Below are positions 40,817 to 50,185 of a stretch of 64,000 nucleotides of DNA, one piece after another; position 1 is the first letter of the stretch, and each line of letters begins with the position of its first letter. This stretch comes from Bacteroidales bacterium (lineage in GTDB: Bacteria; Bacteroidota; Bacteroidia; Bacteroidales; Muribaculaceae): assembly GCA_004557825.1 (NCBI GenBank), contig SFFL01000005.1, positions 43,726 through 107,725 on the forward strand. Direction: 5' to 3'. The notes under the pieces are model-generated. The model saw only the letters and a list, made by a program, of their open reading frames with translations. It was not told where the DNA came from and searched no databases. The translations under genes and the position numbers were made by a program.

Positions 40817-42709
40817 TCAGCTGTGATATTTCAGGAATGTACCTTCGTAATAGTTGATGTAGGCGATGTTGACCAGCCGGGTGCCTCCGGGAGTGGGATA
40901 GTCGCCTGAGAAATACCAGTCGCCGGGGCAAGTGCGCACGGCGCTGTGAAGTCCGGCTAAGGTCTGATATACTATCTCTACCTCGGCCTTTGTGCCGGCA
41001 GGAGTCAGCATCTCAGCCATTTTCCGGGATATGTCGGCATCGGAGAATGGAGCATATATCGCCTTGACGCAGTTGACCTGCTGTGCTGCCGGCAGTTCTC
41101 TCTGCTCCAGGCACCGGCGGTATGTGTCGTGAAGCACATCCACCATCCCCCAGTCGATAAGCAGTTCCACAGCGGCGCGGAATGCGGCAAACTCCTCCAT
41201 ACGCGACATATCAATGCCGTAATAGTCGGGGTAACGCACCTGGGGCGATGAGGAGACTACTACTATCTTGCGCGGGTGCAGGCGGTCGAGCATCGCAAGA
41301 ATCGACTGACGCAGCGTGGTGCCGCGCACAATGGAATCGTCGATAACAACCAGGTTGTCTATGTCGTTGTTGACACAGCCGTAAGTTACGTCATATACGT
41401 GCGCCGCAAGGTCGTTGCGCGACTGCCCTTCAGCGATGAATGTGCGGAGCTTGATGTCCTTGATGGCAACCTTCTCCACGCGCAACTTCATATCCATCAC
41501 CTGCTTTACGGTGTCGGGGGTGAGAGTGCCGCGCTGATTCAGCTCGGTTATGCGGAACGTCTTAAGTTTGTTCAGCTGGTTTTCAAGCCCTTCTACCATA
41601 CCGATGAAAGCTACCTCGGCGGTATTGGGGATAAAGGAGAATACCGAGTGAGGCAGATCTCCGCCGATGGCCTTCATCACCTCCGGCACCACGGCGCGGC
41701 CAAGTTCTTTGCGTTCACGGTATATTTCGGCGTCGCTTCCGCGCGAGAAATAGATACGCTCAAAGGAGCAGCGCTTGTTCTCAGCCTGACCGAGAATGTC
41801 GGTTACGTCGATGTCGCCATCCTTCTTTACGATGATGGCGGAGCCGGGATCCAGCTCGTTTACGGCGGCCCGGCGCACATTCATAACTGTCTGTATTACC
41901 GGGCGTTCCGACGCTACCACCACAACCTCCTCGTCGATGTAATAGAAAGCCGGACGGATGCCGTGCGGGTCGCGCAGTACAAACATATCGCCGGAGCCGG
42001 TGGCGCCGCAGATGACATAGCCGCCATCCCAAGCGGGAGCGGCCTGCGAGAGTATGGATCGTATGTCGAGATGGTCCTCAATGGCGATACCCAGGGCAGG
42101 GTCTTCCAGGTTGTCGCGATATTCGCGGTAGAGCCGGTGATTTTCCTTGTCCAAGTAGTAGCCGAGCTGCTCCAGCAGAACGATTGTATCGGAATACAAC
42201 CGCGGATGCTGGCCGCGCTGCACTATGGTGCTGAACAACTCGTCGACATTGGTCATATTGAAGTTGCCGCACATAAGCAGATTGCGCGACCGCCAGTTGT
42301 TGCGCCGCAGGAAGGGGTGCACATAGCTGATACCCCGTTTCCCGGTGGTGGAGTAGCGCAGGTGCCCCATATAGATTTCTCCGATGAAGGGGGAGAAAGA
42401 GGCAATGTCGTTGTCGGTAAGTTCTTCGAGCACAGCCGGCTCGAAGTTGGGCATTATCTTCGAGAAAATCTCGGTGATGGCACCCGACCCTACGGCGCGT
42501 TCCCGGAACACATATTCGTGTCCGGGAACGGCATTTAGCTTCACAACCCCCACACCGGCACCTTCCTGGCCGCGATTGTGCTGCTTCTCCATAAGGAGAT
42601 AGAGCTTATTGATGGCCCAGGCATAGGTACCGTACTTTTCTTTGTAGTAGCTCAGAGGTTTGCGCAGCCTTATCATAGCTACGCCGCACTCATGCTTGAG
42701 TTGCTCCAT
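40817..42709 (-). CDS. Amidophosphoribosyltransferase-like protein (long PurF paralogue)
   Basis: 630 residues, about 150 more than typical PurF. The N-terminal class II glutaminase domain has the nucleophile at Cys8 after a short propeptide (MEQLKHE then CGVAM), NRGQEGAGVGVV, GHLRYSTTGKRG and DPHGIRPAFYYI. The usual HNGNLTN loop reads LMCGNFNMTN. The phosphoribosyltransferase domain keeps the PRPP motif VVIDDSIVRGTTLRQSI. The C-terminal region after about residue 500 (ADISRKMAEMLTPAGTKAEV) has no match I recognise. Whether it is the main PurF or a paralogue with another substrate cannot be told. It follows glnN by 101 bases. Confidence 0.8.
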   Translation of the reverse strand: MEQLKHECGVAMIRLRKPLSYYKEKYGTYAWAINKLYLLMEKQHNRGQEGAGVGVVKLNAVPGHEYVFRERAVGSGAITEIFSKIMPNFEPAVLEELTDNDIASFSPFIGEIYMGHLRYSTTGKRGISYVHPFLRRNNWRSRNLLMCGNFNMTNVDELFSTIVQRGQHPRLYSDTIVLLEQLGYYLDKENHRLYREYRDNLEDPALGIAIEDHLDIRSILSQAAPAWDGGYVICGATGSGDMFVLRDPHGIRPAFYYIDEEVVVVASERPVIQTVMNVRRAAVNELDPGSAIIVKKDGDIDVTDILGQAENKRCSFERIYFSRGSDAEIYRERKELGRAVVPEVMKAIGGDLPHSVFSFIPNTAEVAFIGMVEGLENQLNKLKTFRITELNQRGTLTPDTVKQVMDMKLRVEKVAIKDIKLRTFIAEGQSRNDLAAHVYDVTYGCVNNDIDNLVVIDDSIVRGTTLRQSILAMLDRLHPRKIVVVSSSPQVRYPDYYGIDMSRMEEFAAFRAAVELLIDWGMVDVLHDTYRRCLEQRELPAAQQVNCVKAIYAPFSDADISRKMAEMLTPAGTKAEVEIVYQTLAGLHSAVRTCPGDWYFSGDYPTPGGTRLVNIAYINYYEGTFLKYHS

Positions 42710-42758
42710 AGAGGATTGTGATTATAGAGGTTCGTAAGAGTCAATAATATAGGAAGGT

Positions 42759-42830
42759 ATCCTTAGCGGATAAAGAGCATAAATCCTTGGCGGATAAAGC
42801 TCTTTGATCCTTAGCGGATAAAGAGCATTT
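42759..42830. repeat. Threefold duplication of the glnN 3' end
   Basis: Three copies of about 23-24 bases (42759-42781, 42783-42806, 42807-42830), each reading ATCCTTAGCGGATAAAGAGC or close to it. The last copy contains the glnN stop codon and its final codons (MLFIR), so the two further copies lie just beyond the stop in the same orientation, most likely from slippage or unequal recombination. Confidence 0.85.
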
Positions 42831-45000
42831 CGCGATATTTGGGCAGAGGCCACATCTCGTTGTCGACCATAAGTTCGAGCTTGTCGATGTGGTAGCGGAT
42901 ATCTTCCATCTTCGGCAGCACATTATCGTGATAGGCAATGGCTTTTTCGCGCTCCGATTCTATGCGGTTGGCTTTCTTGCGCTCGTTGGTCATATCCTTT
43001 ACACCCTGGCGGATTGCGGAGAGGTGCTCGGAAAGCTTTGTGATGGCGTAAGTGTCATCGGCAGAAAGGTCGGCAGCTTTTTCAGCGGGGAATACCGACT
43101 GCAGTTTGGCCACATTGTCAATGAGAATCGACTGGTAGCGGATAGCCACGGGCACGATATGGTTGATAGCCAGGTCGCCGAGTACGCGCGATTCAATCTG
43201 TACCTTCTTGGTGTAGGTTTCCCATTTCACCTCGTTGCGGGCGCGCAGCTCAAGGTCGTTGAACACGCCGGTGCTCTTGAACATCTCCACGGATGCCGGA
43301 GCGAGATAAGCGTCGAAAATCTTCGGCACGGAAGTCTCGCAGTCGAGACCGCGGCGGGCTGCTTCCTCTTTCCATTCGTCGGAGTAGCCGTTGCCGTCGA
43401 AGTGAATCGGCTTGGATTTGATAATCAGCTCTTTTGCTTCCTCAAGGATAGCGTGATAGAGCGATTCCTCGCGCTCAACGCGGCGGTCGACACGCTGCTT
43501 GAATTCAGCCAGCTGCTCAGCCACGGCTGCATTCAGGGCAATCATTGCCGAAGCGCAGTTGGCCGACGAACCTACGGCACGGAATTCAAACCTGTTGCCG
43601 GTAAACGCGAACGGCGATGTGCGGTTGCGGTCGGTGTTGTCGAGGAGAATTTCGGGAATCTGGGAAACACCCACGGTAAGACCCTCTTTGCCCTCAAACT
43701 GGATAAGTTCGTCTTCGGTGCTTTTCTCCAGACGCTCGAAAATCTGAGCCAACTGTGTGCCGGTGAAAATCGAGATGATGGCAGGAGGTGCTTCGTTGGC
43801 TCCGAGACGGTGGGCATTGGTGGCCGATGCGATGGACGCTTTCAGCAGACCGTTATGACGGTGCACGGCTGCCATTACATTGGCGATGAAGGTGATGAAG
43901 CGGAGATTCTCACGGGGAGTCTTGCCCGGAGCGAAAAGCAGGGTGCCGGTATCGGTGCCGAGACTCCAGTTGTTGTGCTTGCCCGAACCGTTGATGCCGT
44001 TGAAGGGTTTCTCGTGAAGGAGCACGCGGAAATTATGACGCTTTGCCACTTCCGACATCAGGCCCATCAGCAGCAGGTTGTGGTCGTTGGCGAGGTTTGT
44101 TTCCTCGAAAATCGGGGCCAGCTCAAACTGATTGGGGGCAACTTCGTTGTGGCGGGTGTGCGCGGGGATGCCCAGACGGTGGCACTCGATTTCGAGGTCG
44201 AGCATAAATGCCTCAACTCGTGAGGGAATGGCGCCGAAATAATGATCTTCAAGCTGCTGATTCTTTGCCGATTCGTGACCCATAAGGGTGCGGCCGGTCA
44301 TCACCAGGTCGGGGCGGTCGTTGTAGAGCGCCTCATCCACAAGGAAGTACTCTTGTTCCCAGCCGAGGTAGCTGATTACGTGCTTCACATCTTTGTCGAA
44401 GTAGCGGGCTACCTCAGCGCCTGCTTTGTCTACTGCATTGAGGGCGCGCAGCAGAGGGGTCTTGAAGTCGAGCGACTCACCCGTGTAAGATATGAAGATT
44501 GTGGGGATGCAGAGAGTGTGATTGAGGATGAATACCGGCGAGGAAATATCCCAGGCTGAATAGCCGCGTGCCTCGAAGGTGTTGCGGATGCCGCCGTTGG
44601 GGAAGCTGGAGGCATCGGGCTCCTGCTGAACGAGGAGTTTGCCGGTGAATTCCTCCACGACACCGCCACGGCCGTCGTGCTCGATAAAGGAATCGTGCTT
44701 TTCAGCTGTACCGCCGGTAAGAGGGTGAAACCAGTGGGTGTAGTGGCGGGCGCCGTTTTCAATAGCCCATTGCTTCATTCCTGCCGCAACACTGTCGGCC
44801 AACTGTCGTGAAATGGGGCGCTTGTTGTCGATGGCGTCAACCAGTTGGGCGTAAGTGTCCTTCGGAAGGTATTCAAACATTTTTTGTCGGTTGAATACCG
44901 CTTCTCCATAATATTTTTCAGGACGTTCTGTCGGCATTTTCACCGGGACAGCTTTGCGGTCGGATGCTTCCTTTACCGCTTTAAATCGAAGTAAGGACAT
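42811..45000 (-). CDS. glnN: Glutamine synthetase type III
   Basis: Makes glutamine from glutamate and ammonia. 729 residues, the typical length of the large type III enzymes in Bacteroidota. Motifs: PLTGGTAEKHDSFIEHDG, FPNGGIRNTFEARGYSAWD, LHEKPFNGINGSGKHNNWSL (substrate and ATP), EAPPAIISIFTGTQ and RNRTSPFAFTGNRFEFRA. It lies between dapL and the purF-like gene on the minus strand, 16 bases after dapL, so nitrogen assimilation may be cotranscribed with diaminopimelate synthesis. The 3' end is duplicated beyond the stop. Confidence 0.96.
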   Translation of the reverse strand: MSLLRFKAVKEASDRKAVPVKMPTERPEKYYGEAVFNRQKMFEYLPKDTYAQLVDAIDNKRPISRQLADSVAAGMKQWAIENGARHYTHWFHPLTGGTAEKHDSFIEHDGRGGVVEEFTGKLLVQQEPDASSFPNGGIRNTFEARGYSAWDISSPVFILNHTLCIPTIFISYTGESLDFKTPLLRALNAVDKAGAEVARYFDKDVKHVISYLGWEQEYFLVDEALYNDRPDLVMTGRTLMGHESAKNQQLEDHYFGAIPSRVEAFMLDLEIECHRLGIPAHTRHNEVAPNQFELAPIFEETNLANDHNLLLMGLMSEVAKRHNFRVLLHEKPFNGINGSGKHNNWSLGTDTGTLLFAPGKTPRENLRFITFIANVMAAVHRHNGLLKASIASATNAHRLGANEAPPAIISIFTGTQLAQIFERLEKSTEDELIQFEGKEGLTVGVSQIPEILLDNTDRNRTSPFAFTGNRFEFRAVGSSANCASAMIALNAAVAEQLAEFKQRVDRRVEREESLYHAILEEAKELIIKSKPIHFDGNGYSDEWKEEAARRGLDCETSVPKIFDAYLAPASVEMFKSTGVFNDLELRARNEVKWETYTKKVQIESRVLGDLAINHIVPVAIRYQSILIDNVAKLQSVFPAEKAADLSADDTYAITKLSEHLSAIRQGVKDMTNERKKANRIESEREKAIAYHDNVLPKMEDIRYHIDKLELMVDNEMWPLPKYREMLFIR

Positions 45001-45016
45001 AAAATATGGAATGAAA

Positions 45017-46246
45017 TTATTTGGTATTGGTAATCCTTCTGACTGCCTCTATTGTATTCTCTAAAGTGTTGAATGCCGTGAGACGGAAATATCCCTCACC
45101 TGCGGGGCCGAAGCCTGAGCCGGGAGTGCCTGCCACATTGCATTTCTCCAGGAGCATATCGAAGAACTCCCAGGATGTCATGCCGTCGGGGCATTTAATC
45201 CAGACGTAAGGTGCGTTTTTGCCGCCGAATACCTCAAGCCCGGCCTTTGCAAGCCCTTCGAGCATAACTTTAGCATTGTTGAGGTAATAGTCTACGGCAG
45301 CTTTGATTTGCTGCTGACCCTGAGGCGTGTAGACCGCTTCGGCACCGCGCTGCGACACATAGGATGCGCCGTTGAATTTGGTGCACTGCCTGCGATTCCA
45401 CAGGTGGTTGAGGCCCACTTCCTTGCCATCCTCGTCGCGCCCCATCACGGTGTGAGGCACCACGGTGTAGCCGCAGCGCACGCCGGTGAATCCGGCTGTC
45501 TTGGAGAAACTGCGGAATTCTACAGCGCACTTCTTTGCACCTTCGATTTCGTAAATCGAATGGGGCACATCATCTTCGCGGATGAAGGCTTCGTAGGCTG
45601 AGTCGAAGAGGATGAGCGAACCGTGCTCCAGGGCATAGTTGACCCATACTTTCAGCTGAGCGCGTGTAAGGGTAGTACCGGTGGGGTTGTTGGGATAGCA
45701 CAGATAAATCACGTCGGGCACCACGCCTTCAGGTATCTGCGGCACGAAACCGTTTTCAGCCGTCACGGGCAGATACACAATGTCTGACCACATATCGCCG
45801 AGCAGACTGCCGGCGCGGCCCGACATTACGTTGGTGTCGACATATACAGGATAAACCGGGTCGGTGACGGCCACAATGTTGTCAGGACCGAGAATGTCGC
45901 CAAAGTTGCCGGTATCGCTCTTGGCTCCGTCGGAGATGAAGATTTCATCCGATCGGATGTCGATACCGCGCTCATTGTAGTCGTGGAGAGCTATGGCGTC
46001 GCGCAGGAAAGGATAGCCCTGCTCCGGTCCGTAGCCGTGGAATGTGTCGGCATTGCCCTCGTCGTCGACTGCCTTGTGCATTGCCTCGATGGCAGCAGGG
46101 CAGAGGGGGAGAGTTACGTCGCCGATACCCATCCTTATCACGTCGGCTTCGGGGTGAGCGGCTTTGAAGGCATTGATTCTACGGGCCACTTCTGAAAACA
46201 GGTAGTTTTCAGGAAGAAGTCGGAAATTATCGTTGATTGTAAACAT
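45017..46246 (-). CDS. dapL: LL-diaminopimelate aminotransferase
   Basis: Converts tetrahydrodipicolinate directly to LL-diaminopimelate using glutamate, one-step route to lysine and peptidoglycan. 409 residues, pyridoxal phosphate fold type I. Motifs: MGIGDVTLPLCPAAIEAMHK, GYGPEQGYPFLRDAI, YLCYPNNPTGTTLT and the PLP lysine in FSKTAGFTGVRCGYTVVP. It is followed 16 bases later by glnN and preceded 57 bases earlier by dapF, the next enzyme in the pathway, so the three genes form a plausible unit. Confidence 0.96.
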   Translation of the reverse strand: MFTINDNFRLLPENYLFSEVARRINAFKAAHPEADVIRMGIGDVTLPLCPAAIEAMHKAVDDEGNADTFHGYGPEQGYPFLRDAIALHDYNERGIDIRSDEIFISDGAKSDTGNFGDILGPDNIVAVTDPVYPVYVDTNVMSGRAGSLLGDMWSDIVYLPVTAENGFVPQIPEGVVPDVIYLCYPNNPTGTTLTRAQLKVWVNYALEHGSLILFDSAYEAFIREDDVPHSIYEIEGAKKCAVEFRSFSKTAGFTGVRCGYTVVPHTVMGRDEDGKEVGLNHLWNRRQCTKFNGASYVSQRGAEAVYTPQGQQQIKAAVDYYLNNAKVMLEGLAKAGLEVFGGKNAPYVWIKCPDGMTSWEFFDMLLEKCNVAGTPGSGFGPAGEGYFRLTAFNTLENTIEAVRRITNTK

Positions 46247-46303
46247 TGTGTATGCTTGAAATATGAGTTATTCGTAATCTTAGCGGAGGGGATGCAGCGG
46301 CGG

Positions 46304-47215
46304 TCAGCTCTTTTCGCACTGATACATCGGCGGAAGGAGGATTTCGCCTGTGAAGACGGTGGTGGCCGGGCCGGTCATCATCACATGGCCGGTTTTCTCG
46401 TCAAGCGATATGCGCAGGTCGCCGCCGAGCAGATGCACTGCCACGCCGCTACGGTCGGCCAGACCGGAAAGCATTGCTGCCACGGCTGTGGCGCAGGCGC
46501 CTGTGCCGCAGGCCTGGGTTTCGCCGGAACCGCGTTCCCACACACGCATACGTATTTCTTTAGGGTTGAGAATCTGGGCGAACTCGATATTTGCCCGGTC
46601 GGGCCACATAGGGTGGACCTCCAACTGGCGGCCGAGTCCATACACATCTACAGTGTCAAGGTCGTCGACGAAAACTACGCCGTGGGGGTTGCCCATTGAG
46701 ATGGCGTTGACCGTCAGCTCTTCGTCGCCAATCTTAACGGCAATACCGAAATTTTCATCGGCCACCACTGGGATCTCGGCGGGAGTGAGCACGGGAGCGC
46801 CCATATCCACAGTGGCTGCATCCACCAGGCCATCTTCGCCAAGCGACATACTAATATATTTAACGCCCGAAAGAGTTTCGAGCGTTATATTGGTTTTGTC
46901 GGTGAGGCCGAAGTCGAAGACATATTTGGCAACGCAACGGGAGCCGTTGCCGCACATGCGCGCTTCGGAGCCGTCGGCGTTGAAGATGCGCATTTTGAAG
47001 TCGGCGATGGAGGAGGGGCAGATGAGGATGATGCCGTCGCCGCCGATGCCTTTGTGGCGGTCGCTGAGAAAGCGGGAAAGTTCAGGAAGGGGGGAGGGTG
47101 AACCGTGGAGGCAATTGATGTACACGTAGTCGTTGCCGATGCCGTGCATTTTTGTGAAGCGGAGCAAACCGCCGCCTCCGTTCGGTGAGATACAATCTGG
47201 TTTCTTAGAATTCAT
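46304..47215 (-). CDS. dapF: Diaminopimelate epimerase
   Basis: Epimerises LL- to meso-diaminopimelate for lysine and peptidoglycan. 303 residues from the ATG at 47215 (MNSKKPDCISPNGGGGLLRF). The ATG at 47266 was rejected because it lies at the -33 end of the promoter at 47235-47267. Catalytic cysteines are in EARMCGNGSRC and TQACGTGACATA. FTKMHGIGNDYVYINC is the normal N-terminal motif. The first gene of dapF-dapL-glnN-purF-like. Confidence 0.95.
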   Translation of the reverse strand: MNSKKPDCISPNGGGGLLRFTKMHGIGNDYVYINCLHGSPSPLPELSRFLSDRHKGIGGDGIILICPSSIADFKMRIFNADGSEARMCGNGSRCVAKYVFDFGLTDKTNITLETLSGVKYISMSLGEDGLVDAATVDMGAPVLTPAEIPVVADENFGIAVKIGDEELTVNAISMGNPHGVVFVDDLDTVDVYGLGRQLEVHPMWPDRANIEFAQILNPKEIRMRVWERGSGETQACGTGACATAVAAMLSGLADRSGVAVHLLGGDLRISLDEKTGHVMMTGPATTVFTGEILLPPMYQCEKS

Positions 47216-47234
47216 ACTGAGAAAAATCACCGTG

Positions 47235-47267
47235 CAAAGGTACGAATAAATTTCGCGTCGTTGCAAA
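47235..47267 (-). promoter_or_regulatory. Promoter of dapF
   Basis: Minus-strand TTTG (47264-47267), 21-base spacer, TACCTTTG (47235-47242). Leader about 15 bases. This decides the dapF start. Confidence 0.75.
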
Positions 47268-47429
47268 TTTTTTTGCAGAAAAAACTACAGAAAATTCTTG
47301 CGAAGGAGACAGAAAAATTTGTGAAATATTTTGTGGAATACTTTGTAGATAGAGCGAGAAAATTCCGTAAGCGAAAATTCAAAGAAAATATAGGATAATA
47401 TTAAGCCGATTCCACCGTTATAGGATTAG

Positions 47430-48494
47430 ATGTTTCACAAGATGAGAATCCGTCAGAATCGTCGGTGCAGGTCGTGTGCTATGCGGCTTGCAGCGGCTTT
47501 ATGTTTGCTTTTCCCGGGCTTTTCTGCTATGGCGCAGGATGGCTCTTCGGCATATAATTACTTGAATGTCACCTCCTCGGCCAGGATTTATGGTATGGGC
47601 GGTGTGAATATTTCCACAGTCGAGGATGAACTGTCGACAGCCGACCAGAACCCCGGCCTTTTAGGCGTGGAGATGTCGAATCAGGTGCTTGTCGACTATA
47701 TGCGCTATCTGGGCAACTCAAACTTTGCTGGAGTAAAATATGCGCGTGCAGCCGGAGAGCGCGGCGCCTGGGCTGCCGGTATCCGTTATTTCGGTTACGG
47801 CGAAATCAAGGCGGCCGATGAGAATGGTGTAATAAACGGCACGTTTTCGCCCAAGGATGTAAGCTTCTCCGGGTCGTATTCCTATGATATTACCGACCGT
47901 CTGCGCGGCGGTATCTCGTTGAAGATGCTTTATAGCAGCTATGAGGCATATTCCGCATTCGCAGTGGCTATCGATTTAGGTATCAACTGGTTTGACCCGG
48001 ACACCGACTGGTCGTTCTCGGCCGTTGTGGCTAATCTGGGCGGCCAGCTGAAGAAATTCCACGAAAACTACGACCGTTTGCCCATCGATGTGCGCCTCGG
48101 TGCCACGAAAGGTTTTTCCGGAGTGCCTCTGCGAGTGTCGGTGACCTTGTGGAATCTTACCAAATGGAAGTTGCCCTACTATGATTCGGGCGACGGCACC
48201 TCCTCCGAGCCGTTTGAAAAGAAAGAAAGCTTCGGGTCGAACCTGTTCCGGCATATAGTTTTTGGTGTAGACTTCGTGCCCTCCGACCGCTTCTGGGTCA
48301 CACTGGGTTATAATTACAAGACGCGCACCGATATGAGCACATATCGCCGCTCATTTATCAGCGGATTCTCGCTGGCTGCCGGTATGAACGTAAAGCATTT
48401 TGCTTTCTCCATAGGTTTTGGTCAGCCGCATTCCGGCGCTACCACGCTGATGTTCAACCTCAATATGAATCTTCAGGATTTGCTCAGACGCTAA
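47430..48494 (+). CDS. porQ: Type IX secretion protein PorQ-like outer-membrane protein
   Basis: 354 residues from the first ATG at 47430, with a signal peptide whose hydrophobic core is MRLAAALCLLFPGFSAMAQ; a start at 47481 (residue 18) is possible. The body is beta-barrel-like with short aromatic strands. N-terminal AYNYLNVTSSARIYGMGGVN and TADQNPGLLGVEMSNQVLVDYM match PorQ, a component linked to type IX secretion. The genes cmk and ispH follow, an arrangement I know from other Bacteroidota. Whether the whole secretion system is present cannot be told from the window. Confidence 0.85.
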   Translation: MFHKMRIRQNRRCRSCAMRLAAALCLLFPGFSAMAQDGSSAYNYLNVTSSARIYGMGGVNISTVEDELSTADQNPGLLGVEMSNQVLVDYMRYLGNSNFAGVKYARAAGERGAWAAGIRYFGYGEIKAADENGVINGTFSPKDVSFSGSYSYDITDRLRGGISLKMLYSSYEAYSAFAVAIDLGINWFDPDTDWSFSAVVANLGGQLKKFHENYDRLPIDVRLGATKGFSGVPLRVSVTLWNLTKWKLPYYDSGDGTSSEPFEKKESFGSNLFRHIVFGVDFVPSDRFWVTLGYNYKTRTDMSTYRRSFISGFSLAAGMNVKHFAFSIGFGQPHSGATTLMFNLNMNLQDLLRR

Positions 48495-48552
48495 GCCTAA
48501 TGAGCAAATCCTCTTTATATAACACATACATATTATAATTACTATAAAGTCA

Positions 48553-49248
48553 ATGTCAATCATAATCGCAATCGACGGATTTTCATCTACAGGCAAAAGC
48601 ACTATTGCCAAGGCTTTGGCCAAGGAGATAGGATACCACTACGTCGATACCGGCGCTATGTATCGCGCCGTCACGCTGTATGCAATGGAGCATAAACTTA
48701 TCGGAGCTGACGGCAGCGTGGATGAAAAAGCACTTGTGGGAAAACTTCCCGAAATAAAAATCGGATTCAGTTTGCAGCCAGATGGCACCCAGCACACCAC
48801 CCTTAATGGCCGCGATGTGGAGGATGCAATCCGGCGGATGGATGTGTCGCAGAATGTGTCGCCTGTAGCGGCAATCCCTGAAGTAAGGCATGCACTCGTG
48901 GCTATGCAGCAAGAATATGGCCGTGAAAAAGGAATTGTGATGGATGGCCGCGATATCGGTACCACCGTTTTCCCTGATGCTGAACTTAAGATATTTATGA
49001 CTGCATCGGCTGAGACCCGCGCCAAACGCCGGTTGAACGAATTGTTGCAGAAAGGGCAGGCCACAAATTTTGAGGAGGTGCTGGCAAATGTGGTGCATCG
49101 CGACCATATCGACCAGACCCGCAAGGAAAGTCCGCTGCGCCGTGCCGATGATGCCATAGACCTGGATAACTCGGAAATGACTATCGACGAGCAGAATGCC
49201 TGGCTACTTGCCCGCTATCGCGAAGCGCTTAAGAAAGCAGGACAATAA
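48553..49248 (+). CDS. cmk: Cytidylate kinase
   Basis: Phosphorylates CMP and dCMP to the diphosphates. 231 residues. P-loop IAIDGFSSTGKSTIAKALA, then GYHYVDTGAMYRAVTLY, GRDVEDAIRRMDV and the lid region GRDIGTTVFPDAELKIFMTA, with RKESPLRRADDAIDLDNS near the end. The usual P-loop GPSGSGKS is GFSSTGKS here, as in other Bacteroidota. It follows porQ by 58 bases, and its end runs close to the ispH start; the shared strand indicates a single operon porQ-cmk-ispH. Confidence 0.94.
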   Translation: MSIIIAIDGFSSTGKSTIAKALAKEIGYHYVDTGAMYRAVTLYAMEHKLIGADGSVDEKALVGKLPEIKIGFSLQPDGTQHTTLNGRDVEDAIRRMDVSQNVSPVAAIPEVRHALVAMQQEYGREKGIVMDGRDIGTTVFPDAELKIFMTASAETRAKRRLNELLQKGQATNFEEVLANVVHRDHIDQTRKESPLRRADDAIDLDNSEMTIDEQNAWLLARYREALKKAGQ

Positions 49249-49294
49249 TGGCCTGAGTTTTATAAGATATTTACCGCCGAATTCACCGCTAAAT

Positions 49295-50173
49295 ATGGCA
49301 AAAATAGAAATCGATTCCAGCTCCGGCTTCTGCTTCGGTGTGACCACGGCCATTCAGAAAGCCGAGGAAGAAATCAATCGGTCGGGGTTGCTCTACTGTC
49401 TGGGCGATATCGTGCATAACAGCGACGAGGTGGGCCGACTTGAACGCAAGGGACTGAAAATCATTTCGCACGAAGATATATCGCGGCTCCACGATGTGAA
49501 GCTGCTTCTGCGCGCCCATGGCGAACCGCCATCCACCTACAGCGCGGCCAAGGCCAACAATATTGAGATTATCGATGCCACCTGTCCGGTGGTGCTTCGG
49601 CTGCAGCAGCGCATCAAGGCTTCCTACAGTGTGGCTCCGGAGAATCGTCCGCAGATTATTATATATGGTAAGAACGGCCACGCCGAAGTGAATGGCCTGG
49701 TAGGTCAGACCGAAGGTAATGCCATTGTGGTGGAAGGTCCGGATGATCTGGATAAGATTGACCCGTCGAAGCCGGTTGCGCTATACAGCCAGACCACAAA
49801 GTCTATCGCAGGATTTCAGGAAATAGCCCGACTGATACAGCAGCGGTTGCATCCCGGTGTGAAATTCGAGCAGTATGATACAATCTGCCGGCGCGTTTCC
49901 AACCGTGTGGCTCTTCTGAAGAATTTCGCCCGGAATCACGATGTGATTGTCTTCGTGGCAGGTGAGAAAAGTTCCAACGGCCGAGTGCTCTATGGCCATT
50001 GCCTGGAGGAAAACGCCAATACGCATCTGATAGCCAACCCGTCGCAGATTCGGCCGGAATGGTTTCCCGAGGGCGACATCTCGGTAGGTATTTGCGGTGC
50101 CACTTCTACTCCGCTGTGGATTATGGAGGAAACGCGCCAGCATCTCGAAGCGCTTCTCAATGGCGCCGACTGA
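49295..50173 (+). CDS. ispH: 4-hydroxy-3-methylbut-2-enyl diphosphate reductase
   Basis: Last step of the MEP isoprenoid pathway, iron-sulfur enzyme. 292 residues from the ATG at 49295 (MAKIEIDSSSGFCFGVTTAI). An upstream ATG at 49196 overlaps cmk by 52 bases and was rejected. The three iron-sulfur cysteines are visible: GFCFGV (residue 13), DATCPVV and VGICGATSTP. Motifs AHGEPPSTY and GEKSSNGRVLY are normal. The IspH step also feeds the undecaprenyl carrier for the nearby envelope enzymes. Confidence 0.95.
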   Translation: MAKIEIDSSSGFCFGVTTAIQKAEEEINRSGLLYCLGDIVHNSDEVGRLERKGLKIISHEDISRLHDVKLLLRAHGEPPSTYSAAKANNIEIIDATCPVVLRLQQRIKASYSVAPENRPQIIIYGKNGHAEVNGLVGQTEGNAIVVEGPDDLDKIDPSKPVALYSQTTKSIAGFQEIARLIQQRLHPGVKFEQYDTICRRVSNRVALLKNFARNHDVIVFVAGEKSSNGRVLYGHCLEENANTHLIANPSQIRPEWFPEGDISVGICGATSTPLWIMEETRQHLEALLNGAD

Positions 50174-50185
50174 AAAATAATAGCT

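Noticed and set aside
41276..42538. Plus-strand open frame (420 codons) opposite the PurF-like gene
   Set aside because: Shadow of a strongly conserved gene. No start signal or domain.
42889..44223. Plus-strand open frame (444 codons) opposite glnN
   Set aside because: Same reason; glnN motifs on the minus strand are complete.
47216..47266. Longer DapF starting at 47266
   Set aside because: The start lies at the -33 box of a good promoter.
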